From contig JAQISU010000210.1 of the NCBI GenBank assembly GCA_029339505.1, positions 8,246,501 to 8,310,500 of the forward strand: a stretch of 64,000 nt of DNA, given 5' to 3'. The notes below the pieces were generated by a model, which saw nothing but the letters and a program-made list of their open reading frames with translations, made no database searches and had not been told where the DNA came from. Shown here piece by piece: positions 35,697 through 44,393 of the stretch (within the stretch, counting starts at the first letter, position 1; the number at the start of each line of letters is the position of its first letter). This DNA comes from Unio delphinus (lineage: Eukaryota > Mollusca > Bivalvia > Unionida > Unionidae). Position numbers and translations under genes: made by a program.

Positions 35697-36206
35697 TCAA
35701 AGATTTTCAATCCAACGACCGCTAGTATACTCATTTACTACTACATGAGGTGGTTTCATCAAAGATTCTCGTGAAATAGCATCAAGTACGTTTAATACTT
35801 CATTGCCACATATGGGTGGGTCAAGCATTGTTTGTGTTGGTAACGTGGAATACCAACGGGGTATTTTTAATTTACTTACATAGCGGTTAAATTCCTTCGG
35901 AGGCGCTAGTCCATATGAGTCAAAATAAATAATCCCACGTGGATCAATCGCGTATGCAACCCAGTGAGTTCCAGGTCCATCGCTGTTATCTAGATTAATA
36001 ATGCCGGTTTCAACGTGATTTGGTTGTGCCGGTAATTGATCTTTCATAAAAACACCTCTGAAATTTTTAATCGCGAGTTTTTTAGCGGCATCAATTAAAT
36101 CAAAATTGGACATAGGAATCAAAGATTCCACAACCACAGGTTCCTCAATCGTTGATTCCCGAGTTAGTAAACCGGTCCTAATCTCAGGCCGCTTCCGCTG
36201 TACCAT
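35697..36206 (-). CDS. Adenain-type cysteine protease (169 aa), maturation protease
   Basis: The ATG is at 36206. The domain starts near MSNFDLIDAAKKL. The catalytic set is visible in order: His81 in GPGTHWVAY, Asp96 in IYFDSYG, Gln125 as probable oxyanion residue and Cys133 in PPICGNEV. These define the Ulp1/adenovirus-protease fold (C5/C48 type). In Polintons and adenoviruses this enzyme cleaves capsid precursors during particle maturation. The gene overlaps the end of the upstream 156-aa gene by 43 bases on the same strand, as expected in a compact block. The frame and active site look intact. A short palindrome overlaps its stop codon (35681-35697). Confidence 0.88.
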   Translation of the reverse strand: MVQRKRPEIRTGLLTRESTIEEPVVVESLIPMSNFDLIDAAKKLAIKNFRGVFMKDQLPAQPNHVETGIINLDNSDGPGTHWVAYAIDPRGIIYFDSYGLAPPKEFNRYVSKLKIPRWYSTLPTQTMLDPPICGNEVLNVLDAISRESLMKPPHVVVNEYTSGRWIENL

Positions 36207-36634
36207 GAATACGGGGTTCCTGGTAGTCTTAGACCCTTTCCTTTTTTTTTACCAGCGCGGACGGATCCACCAGTTGCTTTCTTTAGTGCCATTCCTGCCG
36301 CGGTACCAACGGCTCCTAACGCTGCCGCTTTAGCCACCGCTGGGGCCGCTGCGGCAATCAACCCTGGAATCAACCCTAACAACGGGAATATACCGCCAGT
36401 CTTTTCCATGTTTTTAATCGCGTTCGCAGAAAGAGTAACCTGAACTCCCTTTTTTTCTTTAAACGCTTTATTAAAATGATTAATCTGAGTTTTCGTCAGC
36501 GATAGTTTATTCGCCCCGCCATTCATTTGATTAGGTTTCAGCATTATTGTGGTTCCACATTGCTTAGCTGATTTGGATTGTAATTTTTTTAGCTGACCAG
36601 GTGTCAACGTAACATTGATATTACTATACGACAT
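36164..36634 (-). CDS. Small basic/hydrophobic virion protein (156 aa)
   Basis: The first ATG in frame is at 36634; an upstream TTG is not a credible eukaryotic start. The N-terminal half carries helices with LTPGQLKKLQ and LTKTQINHFNKAF. The middle is a long Ala/Gly hydrophobic segment (GGIFPLLGLIPGLIAAAAPA, VAKAAALGAVGTAAGMALKK). The C-terminus is Lys/Gly-rich (RAGKKKGKG) and ends in Tyr/Gly-rich SWYSGSGLRLGP. This pattern resembles small core or membrane-active virion proteins of Polinton/adenovirus relatives. It lies between the protease and the major capsid gene and may be a protease substrate. The exact role is unknown. Confidence 0.6.
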   Translation of the reverse strand: MSYSNINVTLTPGQLKKLQSKSAKQCGTTIMLKPNQMNGGANKLSLTKTQINHFNKAFKEKKGVQVTLSANAIKNMEKTGGIFPLLGLIPGLIAAAAPAVAKAAALGAVGTAAGMALKKATGGSVRAGKKKGKGLRLPGTPYSWYSGSGLRLGPVY

Positions 36635-36673
36635 TATACAAAACAGATTGATTCTAAATCGCAAGTGATTCAA

Positions 36674-38102
36674 TCAAATATTTTCCACTGGTGCATCTAC
36701 CAATCTCATTCGTCCACCAACACCCTCGAGTATCATTGACTTATCACTGAGAATGACAGCAACTGCTCTATAATTAACAATACCAGCAGGACGGGTTACA
36801 CGAGCTCGGAAGTGTATATCAACGACGGACTGTCTCATCAAGTCAAGATGTTCTAGCGAAAAATAATAAATAGGATACAGACTTCTAAAATCCAACTGTG
36901 ATATTTGTAGACCAGTATCGACATTTTGATCGTGTCCCATATACGACAGCAACCGATGATAAACTCGTGCAATATGATTATTTCCATAATCAAGTTGTAT
37001 ATCCTCTGATGGTTCTTGCTGTCCGTTTATTCTCAGCGAGACTTCACTACACCCAATTTGATCAAATATCATATGGGAACGTTCTTGATTATTTAATCGC
37101 GCAGTATTCTGTAGCGCAATAAATATGTGACGTGGAGCTGAAATACCCTGTTTTGATGCTAGATGCCATGTAAGTGTACCATCAATATTAGAATCCATGG
37201 TATCTGTGGACGTTGACAACCAACTTAATAATCTCTTTCCCCCTTGATCCATAAATGACAGTAACCGCGGTTCTATTGACAACGACGGAGTCAACACTGG
37301 CATCCACAGTGATAGTTTTGATAAAATGACTTTACCAGCGGCAACGCCATCACCCCGCCAGATTGCATTATCATCAGTACCCCTTCTCATTAGCGATATA
37401 GTATGCTTTACTCCATAGATAACTTTTCTGACGTTTCTACAAAATCCAAATATGTGATGGAGCGGAATCGCATATGAAAACCGTCGACGCTGTCCCTGCA
37501 ACGTTGCTACTCGTGTTGCAAACCCTAAATTGAAATTATTATTAACGCCTCCGAGAATATCAAAGGCAGCACCTGGTCTACCTCTATGTTCAGGGGTATC
37601 AGATTGGTTTGGACCAGACGCGGTATCTTGCGGTGTCCGTATTTTAATATGCTGGATGTGATCCGCGTTATCAGTAATATCCTTCGTGAACATCATAGAC
37701 GGACCAGCCGATCTAGTATAGTCATCAGAATATCTCGCTAACCCGATTATTCCGGTAGCAATATCAACTTCACGCTCAATAGATTCGATTTCTTTTCCAT
37801 CAATGAGATATCTAGCACTTTCAAATAACGCCATGATGCCATTGTTAACAAAACCAACTCGGACAGTTTGGTTATCTACATATGGTGTATTAGCTGCAAC
37901 ATGTTACGAGTTCACCTTCGACTTCAATAAAGGCTTCAGCGGGTAAAAAGTATTTACTGGTATCATGAACTTGAAGTTCAATTCGTGACCGAAGATTTGG
38001 CTGTACTGCGTGATAAGCAAAAAATTGATAATCACGTACAGAATCATCTTTAAGTACTGGGGCGTCCATGTCAAATGCAGTATCAGGGTTTTGTTTGAAC
38101 AT
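36674..38102 (-). pseudogene. Major capsid protein (double jelly-roll), frameshifted
   Basis: Two adjacent minus-strand frames together cover one capsid gene. The N-terminal piece starts at ATG 38102 and reads 70 codons to a stop at 37890. The remainder is open in another frame to 36674, and the 386-codon frame at 36674-37834 is its largest ATG-started part. The shift occurs near 37895-37910, where the predicted protein passes from the first strand region (ending FIEVEGELV) into the second frame. The overall length (about 475 residues), the position before protease and core genes, and the beta-rich sequence (IGCSEVSLRINGQQ, LDFRSLYPIYYFSLEHLDL, VVDIHFRARV) fit the Polinton major capsid protein. 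No other lesion is visible. A base-call error in the assembly is possible because only one position is affected. Confidence 0.78.
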
Positions 38103-38233
38103 TTTTATTATATACCCGTTGGTCTAAATTGGAGGTGAAATGTAAATTACTTGGAAAATCCTCGATTTTTAATTTCAAAGATTTTTTATTTATTATAATA
38201 ATTATTTTTTTATAATAATTTGCAAAGCAGTTT

Positions 38234-38746
38234 TTATCGATGACGACTTTGTCGTTGTCCTTGACGTTTGTAGAAATTCTTTGAATTTCCAAAGCCGCTT
38301 CCCGCATTCATATTTGCTGTTATGTTATCCTGGGCGTTAGTGAATGACGGAGTCATTGACATTGACTGTAGTTTTTCATCTACTGCATTATTTATTATTT
38401 TACTAACTCGCGCAGGCATAACCGCAGTAGATGGCAGTGAAGTCGTTCCTGGTTTTGAAAATCCTTTGGATTTTCCACGTCGAACTAGCGCTGTTAGTTT
38501 ATCCTTAGCGGCTGAAAATGCCTTCCCGGCAAGATCACCAACAGCGCTAATACCCTTATCTCGGATAACATCAATTGCTTTCATCGATAATTGTTTTACT
38601 AGCGGAGCCACTTTTGGAGCCATTCTTGAAAATAATCCCATTATAGTATTACCGAGACCATCTCCATAGTATGCTCGGTATTTTGGCAATCGTGAGTTTA
38701 CCACGTAGACGTTAGTTGGTTTATCATGGTTGTAGTGTATGATCAT
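38234..38746 (-). CDS. Small basic virion protein, pVI-like (170 aa)
   Basis: The ATG is at 38746. After a short N-terminus the protein has a Gly-rich turn and amphipathic helix (GDGLGNTIMGLFSRMAPKVA), an Ala-rich helical region (AVGDLAGKAFSAAKDKL), then a basic stretch (VRRGKSKG) and a disordered Asn/Ser/Arg-rich tail ending QSRHR. A short amphipathic helix near the N-terminus followed by basic sequence is reminiscent of adenovirus pVI-type membrane-lytic cement proteins. It lies directly upstream of the major capsid gene. Similarity is by pattern only. Confidence 0.55.
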   Translation of the reverse strand: MIIHYNHDKPTNVYVVNSRLPKYRAYYGDGLGNTIMGLFSRMAPKVAPLVKQLSMKAIDVIRDKGISAVGDLAGKAFSAAKDKLTALVRRGKSKGFSKPGTTSLPSTAVMPARVSKIINNAVDEKLQSMSMTPSFTNAQDNITANMNAGSGFGNSKNFYKRQGQRQSRHR

Positions 38747-38768
38747 TCTCTATTTAATTGATATTTAT

Positions 38769-39884
38769 CTAATCGCTATGATAACCGTAAAAATTCGTAG
38801 AATTTTGTACTAGCTCTTCAATGAAATCTCGATATGTTGCAATATCCATGATACCACCTTGAAATAATCGCCTACAGATATCAGCTGCTTCATTGATTAT
38901 TTCCAGTGAGTTATTCCCGGCTCGTTTTCCCCCTACAAGTATTTCTAATCGTGCAATATCACCGAGAATATTACCAGGACATGAAATTGCAGGCGATTTC
39001 GCTGATATCCCACTCCCAAACGTCTCCCGTGAAGATTCCTCATCCTGAAGGGATTTTAAAAAATCCTCAACTTCTGCATCGTCACCAGTTGCACCTTGTG
39101 TATCTATTTCTGAACCGGGTTTTGATTTTTTTTTAGGTGAGAAGGATATTTTCTTCGAAGATTGTTTCCGCCGCTGTAATTTTTGTGGTTTTTGTTGTTG
39201 TTTTAGTTCTTCATATTGATTGTATACGTCACCCATCTTGTTCATGTATTTAATGTATGATGCACTATCTGTTTTAATCTGACTTTTTCCAGTTTTTATT
39301 TTGTAAATCACATCAGCGTAATGTTGTGGATTATTAATATATCCACGTTGTGCTGGTTTCAACATCTTTTCTCTGTTTTCATAAGTCGTAACAACAAACG
39401 CAGGAATATCTGCTAGTTCAGTATTATCAATTGCTGCTATCCCCGCCTCGTTAAATCTCTCCCGTAAACCCTCTACTGTTCTTCTTGATTTAGGGGGATC
39501 TCTTCGAGGTTTATCATCGACATCAATACCACTTTGTCGTTGTATTTCCATCTGAGTTGCCATATCACCTGAAAGTTTTTGTACAGCCTGTTTTGTTTGT
39601 CCAGTTTCGATTGCTATTTTTTCAAGTTCACCAAGAAGAGGCCTCTCTGTTCTAGTACACTCCTTAGGGACATCTCCGTAAATAGCTCGTTCAGTAGCTG
39701 TTTTCACATCTGTAGTTGCAGTAACAATAGGTTTGAATAGTTGTTCAGAATCCTCTGTGAAATCAGTCTGAAATAATTGCCGCTGTTGAAGTTTTTCACG
39801 TATGCGATCACGAAGGGGTAATATTTTCTTAAGAGCGCTAAGTCGCTCCTTTACGTTCCGTGTGGTTAATGATTGTCCTACCAT
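38769..39884 (-). CDS. Coiled-coil virion-block protein (371 aa), function unknown
   Basis: The first in-frame ATG is at 39884 (MVGQSLTTRNVKERLSALKK); a TTG further upstream is unlikely. The N-terminal 60 residues are a charged helix, the middle is helical with LLGELEKIAIETGQTKQAVQ, then comes a very basic patch (QRRKQSSKKISFSPKKKSKP). The C-terminal 80 residues form a compact domain with LGDIARLEILVGGKRAGNNS. The last part looks like a conserved domain shared by related elements. The basic patch suggests DNA or capsid-interior contact. No named family is claimed. A 7-bp-stem hairpin (38790-38806) lies near the 3' end of its coding sequence. Confidence 0.6.
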   Translation of the reverse strand: MVGQSLTTRNVKERLSALKKILPLRDRIREKLQQRQLFQTDFTEDSEQLFKPIVTATTDVKTATERAIYGDVPKECTRTERPLLGELEKIAIETGQTKQAVQKLSGDMATQMEIQRQSGIDVDDKPRRDPPKSRRTVEGLRERFNEAGIAAIDNTELADIPAFVVTTYENREKMLKPAQRGYINNPQHYADVIYKIKTGKSQIKTDSASYIKYMNKMGDVYNQYEELKQQQKPQKLQRRKQSSKKISFSPKKKSKPGSEIDTQGATGDDAEVEDFLKSLQDEESSRETFGSGISAKSPAISCPGNILGDIARLEILVGGKRAGNNSLEIINEAADICRRLFQGGIMDIATYRDFIEELVQNSTNFYGYHSD

Positions 39885-40098
39885 TATTGAAAGAGTATCA
39901 CTATTGTTAAATTGCAATGAAAATCGAAGATTTTTAATTGAAAATCCAAAGTATTTGTGAAACTCATCAAGTAAAAAAAAAACGAAATCACTAAATTGTA
40001 CACTAACTTGTTATACTTCCCTGTTGTTGTACTGGCACACACACACAATTTTACTTCCTCGTTTGCCCAGGTATGTCATGTACCGTATCGGTTAAGCT

Positions 40099-40464
40099 CT
40101 ACGTGTGTGTGGGCTCATCACCCTGCTCCATTAACGTTTTTAATTGTCTCACTTTACAATTAATAAGCCCTTTTTGTTCATATTCTAAGCCTAATTGCTT
40201 ACGTATACGTTCAACGATGCTACATAATGGTACGAAAATATTAACATCTTCAGTATTGACTAAACTCTCGCGTATAAACTTTTGTACCCGCTTAATTAAA
40301 AAATATTTCTTAGCGAGAACGTATTTCCCCGTCTGTTCTGCAAATTGTATGTCTTCGAAATCGGTCATAATTTGATCACAATCTAACCCTGAACATAATT
40401 TTACATTTTGATCCTTAAGCTTGTTGATTTCATTAATAATCAATTTGAGATTTTCAATATTCAT
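40099..40464 (-). CDS. Small helical protein (121 aa), unknown
   Basis: The first in-frame ATG is at 40464 (MNIENLKLIINEINKLKDQN). The protein is mostly helical and charged, with three Cys residues but no zinc motif, no membrane segment and no recognised domain. It is the most upstream gene of the leftward block, transcribed from the region at 40.5-41.3 kb that holds direct repeats and an inverted repeat. An early regulatory role is possible but nothing in the sequence proves it. Confidence 0.5.
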   Translation of the reverse strand: MNIENLKLIINEINKLKDQNVKLCSGLDCDQIMTDFEDIQFAEQTGKYVLAKKYFLIKRVQKFIRESLVNTEDVNIFVPLCSIVERIRKQLGLEYEQKGLINCKVRQLKTLMEQGDEPTHT

Positions 40465-40584
40465 ATTATATAAAAATATATTTGTTGAATTGGAAAATGA
40501 AAATTCTTTCGAATTTTTCACAAAATGAATTCTGGACAGCTAAGGTGTTGGTCATCTTTAGCAGCCCAGAAGCTTAATGCGATT

Positions 40585-40852
40585 ATAGGTGATTATGATT
40601 ATATACAATGGATGACGACGGCACTATGTACATATACGACGGCTATACACATAGGACGGTACAACAATAGATTATAGGTGAATGAATTGATTTCAATGAC
40701 AATGGTATATACAATGAATTGATTTCAATGACAATGACGACGGTACAACAATAGATTATATACTATGGTATTTACAATGCAATGAATGACGACGGTACAA
40801 CAATAGATTATAGGTGAATGAATTGATTTCAATGACAATGGATGACGCGGGC
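40585..40852. repeat. Direct repeats in the Polinton intergenic region
   Basis: GACGACGGTACAACAATAGA and GAATTGATTTCAATGACAAT each recur two to three times with a spacing of about 50-120 bp. This lies in the longest gene-free part of the element (40465-41337), upstream of the leftward virion genes. Iteron-like origin, enhancer or simple tandem duplication are all possible. Confidence 0.75.
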
Positions 40853-40861
40853 TAATTCTAC

Positions 40862-40962
40862 ATTCAAGTACAAACAAAACCACAAAATCGAAACTTGGTT
40901 TTGAATGTCAATAATAACGTTCATACCACGTGTGACGGTGTGGTTTTGTTTGTACTTGAATT
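40862..40962. promoter_or_regulatory. Perfect 23-bp inverted repeat, 55-bp loop
   Basis: The left arm 40862-40884 (starting ATTCAAGTACAAAC) is the exact reverse complement of 40940-40962 (ending GTTTGTACTTGAAT). The loop contains CACGTG. The sequence ATTATAAAAAGG (about 40976-40987) follows on the right. A palindrome this long by chance in 15 kb is very unlikely. It sits at the head of the leftward virion block, so a regulator site, replication hairpin or small RNA precursor are candidates. Confidence 0.75.
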
Positions 40963-41337
40963 TCGGCTAAGCCCAATTATAAAAAGGACGAATTTGTATA
41001 TAACCACTCATTACAACGAAGTGACATAAAGAGGTGTAGTGCTTGTAATTGTTATTGTGTTTGTTAGCGATCACTGATAACGTTGAAAACACACATAATA
41101 CTTGAAACAGACACTAAAAGAAATTTTTAAATACGACGTGTATATTAAACAGTTCTGTTAATACTTGAAAAAAGACAAAATTGGTTATATTCTGTTCAGA
41201 TTCATAATAGCGAAACTAGCCAATCAAAATCAATGACTGTGTTTAAGATCCGCGTAACTCTGTCATTGGTGATTTATCACACGCGCGTTACCTAACGGAG
41301 TTATTCCCCTTGTGAATTTCCAATGCAAGTTTACGTA

Positions 41338-41829
41338 TTATACGTAAGAAAACTGAATACTATTATCGAAGCGTTTTGAAAAAGCTGATTTTTGTACTCC
41401 TTCTGCAACGAATCGTACTGATGATATACAAATATCGAAATACTTACCAGCTGCGGTTATTGACTGAAATTCTATCTCCGTGTTTTTTTCAGTATTAAAC
41501 GATCTTACGGGTCTAGCATTTTTCGAGTATTTCCCAGTCCCACCTCGTTTGGAGTTTTCACTCTGAGAGATAGCTTGTAGATTCGATAAAGAATTATTAG
41601 TCTTAATGCGATCAATGTGATCAATAACAAGGCCATCTTTGATTGATTTATTATACACTTCATAGACAAAACGATGATTGAGATACCTCTTCCCTCCAGC
41701 AGTAAATATCAAATATCCTTGATTATTCACAACACCAACAGATTTCTTATTTTTACAATGTCTGACAATACCATCACGAGAAGCTTCGTAATTTTCAATA
41801 ACAGGATGTCTTTGAAATTCTTGGTTCAT
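41338..41829 (-). CDS. HNH homing-endonuclease-like protein (163 aa)
   Basis: The ATG is at 41829. The N-terminal 30 residues (EFQRHPVIENYEASRDGIVR) fit a NUMOD4-like DNA-contact module. A central HNH_3-type core has HRFVYEVYN, then LVIDHIDRIKTNNSLSNL, with the His-Asn pairs expected for metal and DNA cleavage. The C-terminal part (FQSITAAGKYFDICISSVRF) resembles a NUMOD1 helix-turn-helix. Such genes are selfish endonucleases that spread by cutting homologous sites and are common in phages and large DNA viruses. It stands alone between the regulatory region and the replication genes, on the opposite strand to the polymerase. The frame is intact. Confidence 0.8.
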   Translation of the reverse strand: MNQEFQRHPVIENYEASRDGIVRHCKNKKSVGVVNNQGYLIFTAGGKRYLNHRFVYEVYNKSIKDGLVIDHIDRIKTNNSLSNLQAISQSENSKRGGTGKYSKNARPVRSFNTEKNTEIEFQSITAAGKYFDICISSVRFVAEGVQKSAFSKRFDNSIQFSYV

Positions 41830-41845
41830 TTATATACTAATACTT

Positions 41846-42178
41846 CTATTTGTCTAATTCGTTAATTGGCTGAATTATAACATTGGCAAATCGGTCTATG
41901 TAGTCTTGAGCAGTTTTTATGATTTTGCCGTTGACGTTGTCATTGACGTTGTCGTTGACAATGTCAGGATTTTTTATTCTTCGCTTGTCATAATAACGCT
42001 TCAACTCTCTATAACGCTTACCCCCGCAATTAACGCATAACTGCGACTTGCCTCTTACACCTACCCCGCAATGGAGGCATGCAAGAGGGCCTTTTGAACC
42101 ATTTCTCACACTTTGCATATGATACCCACAGAATTCATTTCTGCATGATTTGTTACACGGAGTCTTTGATCCAATCAT
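41846..42178 (-). CDS. Cysteine-rich zinc-cluster protein (110 aa)
   Basis: The start is chosen at the ATG at 42178; a longer frame to 42229 would run further into the polymerase region. The N-terminal half has two Cys clusters: CNKSCRNEFCGYH, then CLHCGVGVRGKSQLCVNCGG, a probable pair of zinc knuckles. A basic helix (KRYRELKRYYDKRRI) and Asn/Asp/Val repeats coded by a GTTGAC/GTTGTC microsatellite (about 41929-41960) follow. It ends 16 bases before the HNH gene start. The 5' end overlaps the open frame of the polymerase on the other strand. A nucleic-acid-binding role is likely; no family name is claimed. Confidence 0.6.
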   Translation of the reverse strand: MIGSKTPCNKSCRNEFCGYHMQSVRNGSKGPLACLHCGVGVRGKSQLCVNCGGKRYRELKRYYDKRRIKNPDIVNDNVNDNVNGKIIKTAQDYIDRFANVIIQPINELDK

Positions 42179-44393
42179 AAGCCATCTTATAAGAATCTCT
42201 AATATACCAAAAAGACTAATAGATGACAAAACCCTGCTGAGTAAAATCAGCGACTGTTTTAATGAATTTAAGCGTGATGGAGCATCTCATGCGTGGTCGA
42301 CATTTCGAATTATCAACAACATCGAAGATGTTACACCCGTAATTGATGCTACTATGAACGATACAAGAGCAGCTGAGATACTTTCACACATTGGCGGGAA
42401 ATCCCAGTGGAGGTATTTTTTTAGAATAAAATTCATTATTGAAGTCGGCGGCGAATGGATTATCAGAGATAAATTTGAACCAATCCTCAAGGATAAAAAA
42501 TTTGTTATTGTGAGTAGAGATTCCAAACCAGGAATTCTAACTGGAATTGATAAACCATACTATGAGAGATCTTACCCTGTAACAGCAGTTGTTTACGGAA
42601 TATATCAGCTAAATGATAAGCCAAGTATTGCAAAACTAGCACCCATGAAAACATCGTTAACGACGGAGTCGTCATCGTTAAATTGTGTAGCAACACGGTT
42701 AATGGAACACTTCACAAATGCATCCCGGGGAAACAAATTAACTGAACAACGAAGAAAAAAAATAACCGAATGGGAACTGACAGTGAAACAGCGCGGGGCA
42801 ACGATTTCCGATATAACCAAATTAGAAGCATTATTAAAATTTCCAATATCGGTAGCAACGATAACCGGAGAAGTATTATACGAACCGAAATATAAATCGC
42901 GAGGAGCTCCAATTGAAATTATTGATCATAACAAACACGCGTGGACACCTGCGGTAAATGTATTTCCACGAGAACGAATCGTGAGATATATCCCTAAGGA
43001 GTTCGTCGGGGATGTGTTCTATGAAGAGAAATTATTTGATGCTATTGTTACGTTGTGTAAGGATGATCCTGTGTCAGTGTGGTTACTTAGAAGTGATGAA
43101 GATCCAGAAATAGGATTTGATCAGTTTGTAAGACCAAATGGAGAATTATATCGCATTGAAGAGTTAGATAACAGAATGAGAAAAATCGCTAATGAATTTT
43201 CACCTGAAAATTCTAATGAAAAACTACTCACGGATAGCTTTACAATTCCATCAGTGGTAGCTCACTTCGCAAGAGAAAAGAACTTATGGCGTCCAACACG
43301 AAGTGATTTTCTCGAGGATGTCAAATTGAGTTGCGTCGAATTAGGTCATGGAGGATTATGGAATACGAAATACTCACGTGATGGTATGATTTCAATTGAT
43401 ATATCCGCGTGTTATCCTGGAAGTTTTCTCGGGTATGGGGAATGCTCTGAGTATTTTAAACGATTTGGACATCCCACGCATGAAATGACTCGTGTTGCGA
43501 TTAATGGTTGTTTGCCTGATTTTGATTTAACCGGATTCGCTCGTGTGATATCATTTGAACTCGCTGATGGGTTACATCCGTGTAGTTATGTTTGGCTTGG
43601 TAGACATATGTCTGAAAAGGCGTGGATGCCAATAGTGCTATTGAGATATATGATCGATTGTGGTATGCTAATATCGTTAATTGTCAGTGAAGCTATTATA
43701 TCCTATCACGCGCAGAAGGATGTTTGGTTACCAAAACCTGATCTAGATCGTATAATTGATGAAATTAAAAATCTTCAATTTTCAAAACAGGTTTCCCAAG
43801 AAGAAATCATGAAACTATCTAGGCAGTTATTTGAGATTAAAAACAAAGAAGCCAAAGATTTCGGACGAAAAATAATTGGTAAATCCACTCAAGGTGGAAG
43901 ATTTGACAATGCAAAATACTCTTCGAGGTTGATCATAGACAACGCAGAATACGATTTTATTGTAGCGGATTTAACGAAACAGGGAAAACTTGTATCCCGT
44001 AGGGATGCTTTTCTATCCAATGGTGAGAAATTAGGTACGGTTGTTACCTACTGTGATGGATATAGTTGTCAGTACACACATTTGAGAAGTTCTATGCTCG
44101 GTTATTCTATTATTAATCTATTTTCGATGATAAATAGATTTCCAGATACCGCGGTTAGAGTAGCTACTGATTCGATGTATATCCACAACAAATACAAATC
44201 AGATGTAGCGGCATTCACAGATCCCGAGGAAGCGTGGGGACGTTGGCGATTTAAAAAGGAAAAACTACATGAGTATTGTGAATCCGCAGACGTTGCCATC
44301 GACGATAAATACTTGAAAAGCAACCATAATCTCTCAGAGATTCAATCAGAATTTTCTAATGCACCACCGGTATCTGATCCTGTATGTAGATAG
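42123..44393 (+). pseudogene. Protein-primed family B DNA polymerase (pPolB), start lost
   Basis: The frame is open from 42123 to TAG at 44391-44393. Counting from codon 42150, palm motif A is SIDISACYPGSF with Asp417, a motif B-like segment is FGRKIIGKSTQGG (about 571-583), and motif C is VATDSMY with Asp674. Lys/Arg-rich fingers and an insert lie between A and B. I cannot see clear exonuclease motifs in the first 400 residues, which is also how divergent Polinton polymerases can look. No ATG occurs in frame before 42354, although sequence from about 42260 (SHAWSTFRIINNIED) looks coding, so the natural start seems lost. The TAG is immediately followed, in the same frame, by the helicase Walker A region. 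Confidence 0.85.

Noticed and set aside
38083..38307. 74-codon frame overlapping the capsid gene start
   Set aside because: It lies between two virion genes, is AT-driven and overlaps both, with no domain.
40862..40962. Terminal inverted repeats of a nested small transposon
   Set aside because: Arms are perfect but only 55 bp lie between them and no target duplication is visible, so a hairpin or regulatory structure is preferred.
42150..42152. Start of the DNA polymerase at TTG 42150
   Set aside because: Non-AUG starts are rare in animals. The frame is open from 42123 and no ATG occurs until 42354, so the start is best treated as lost.
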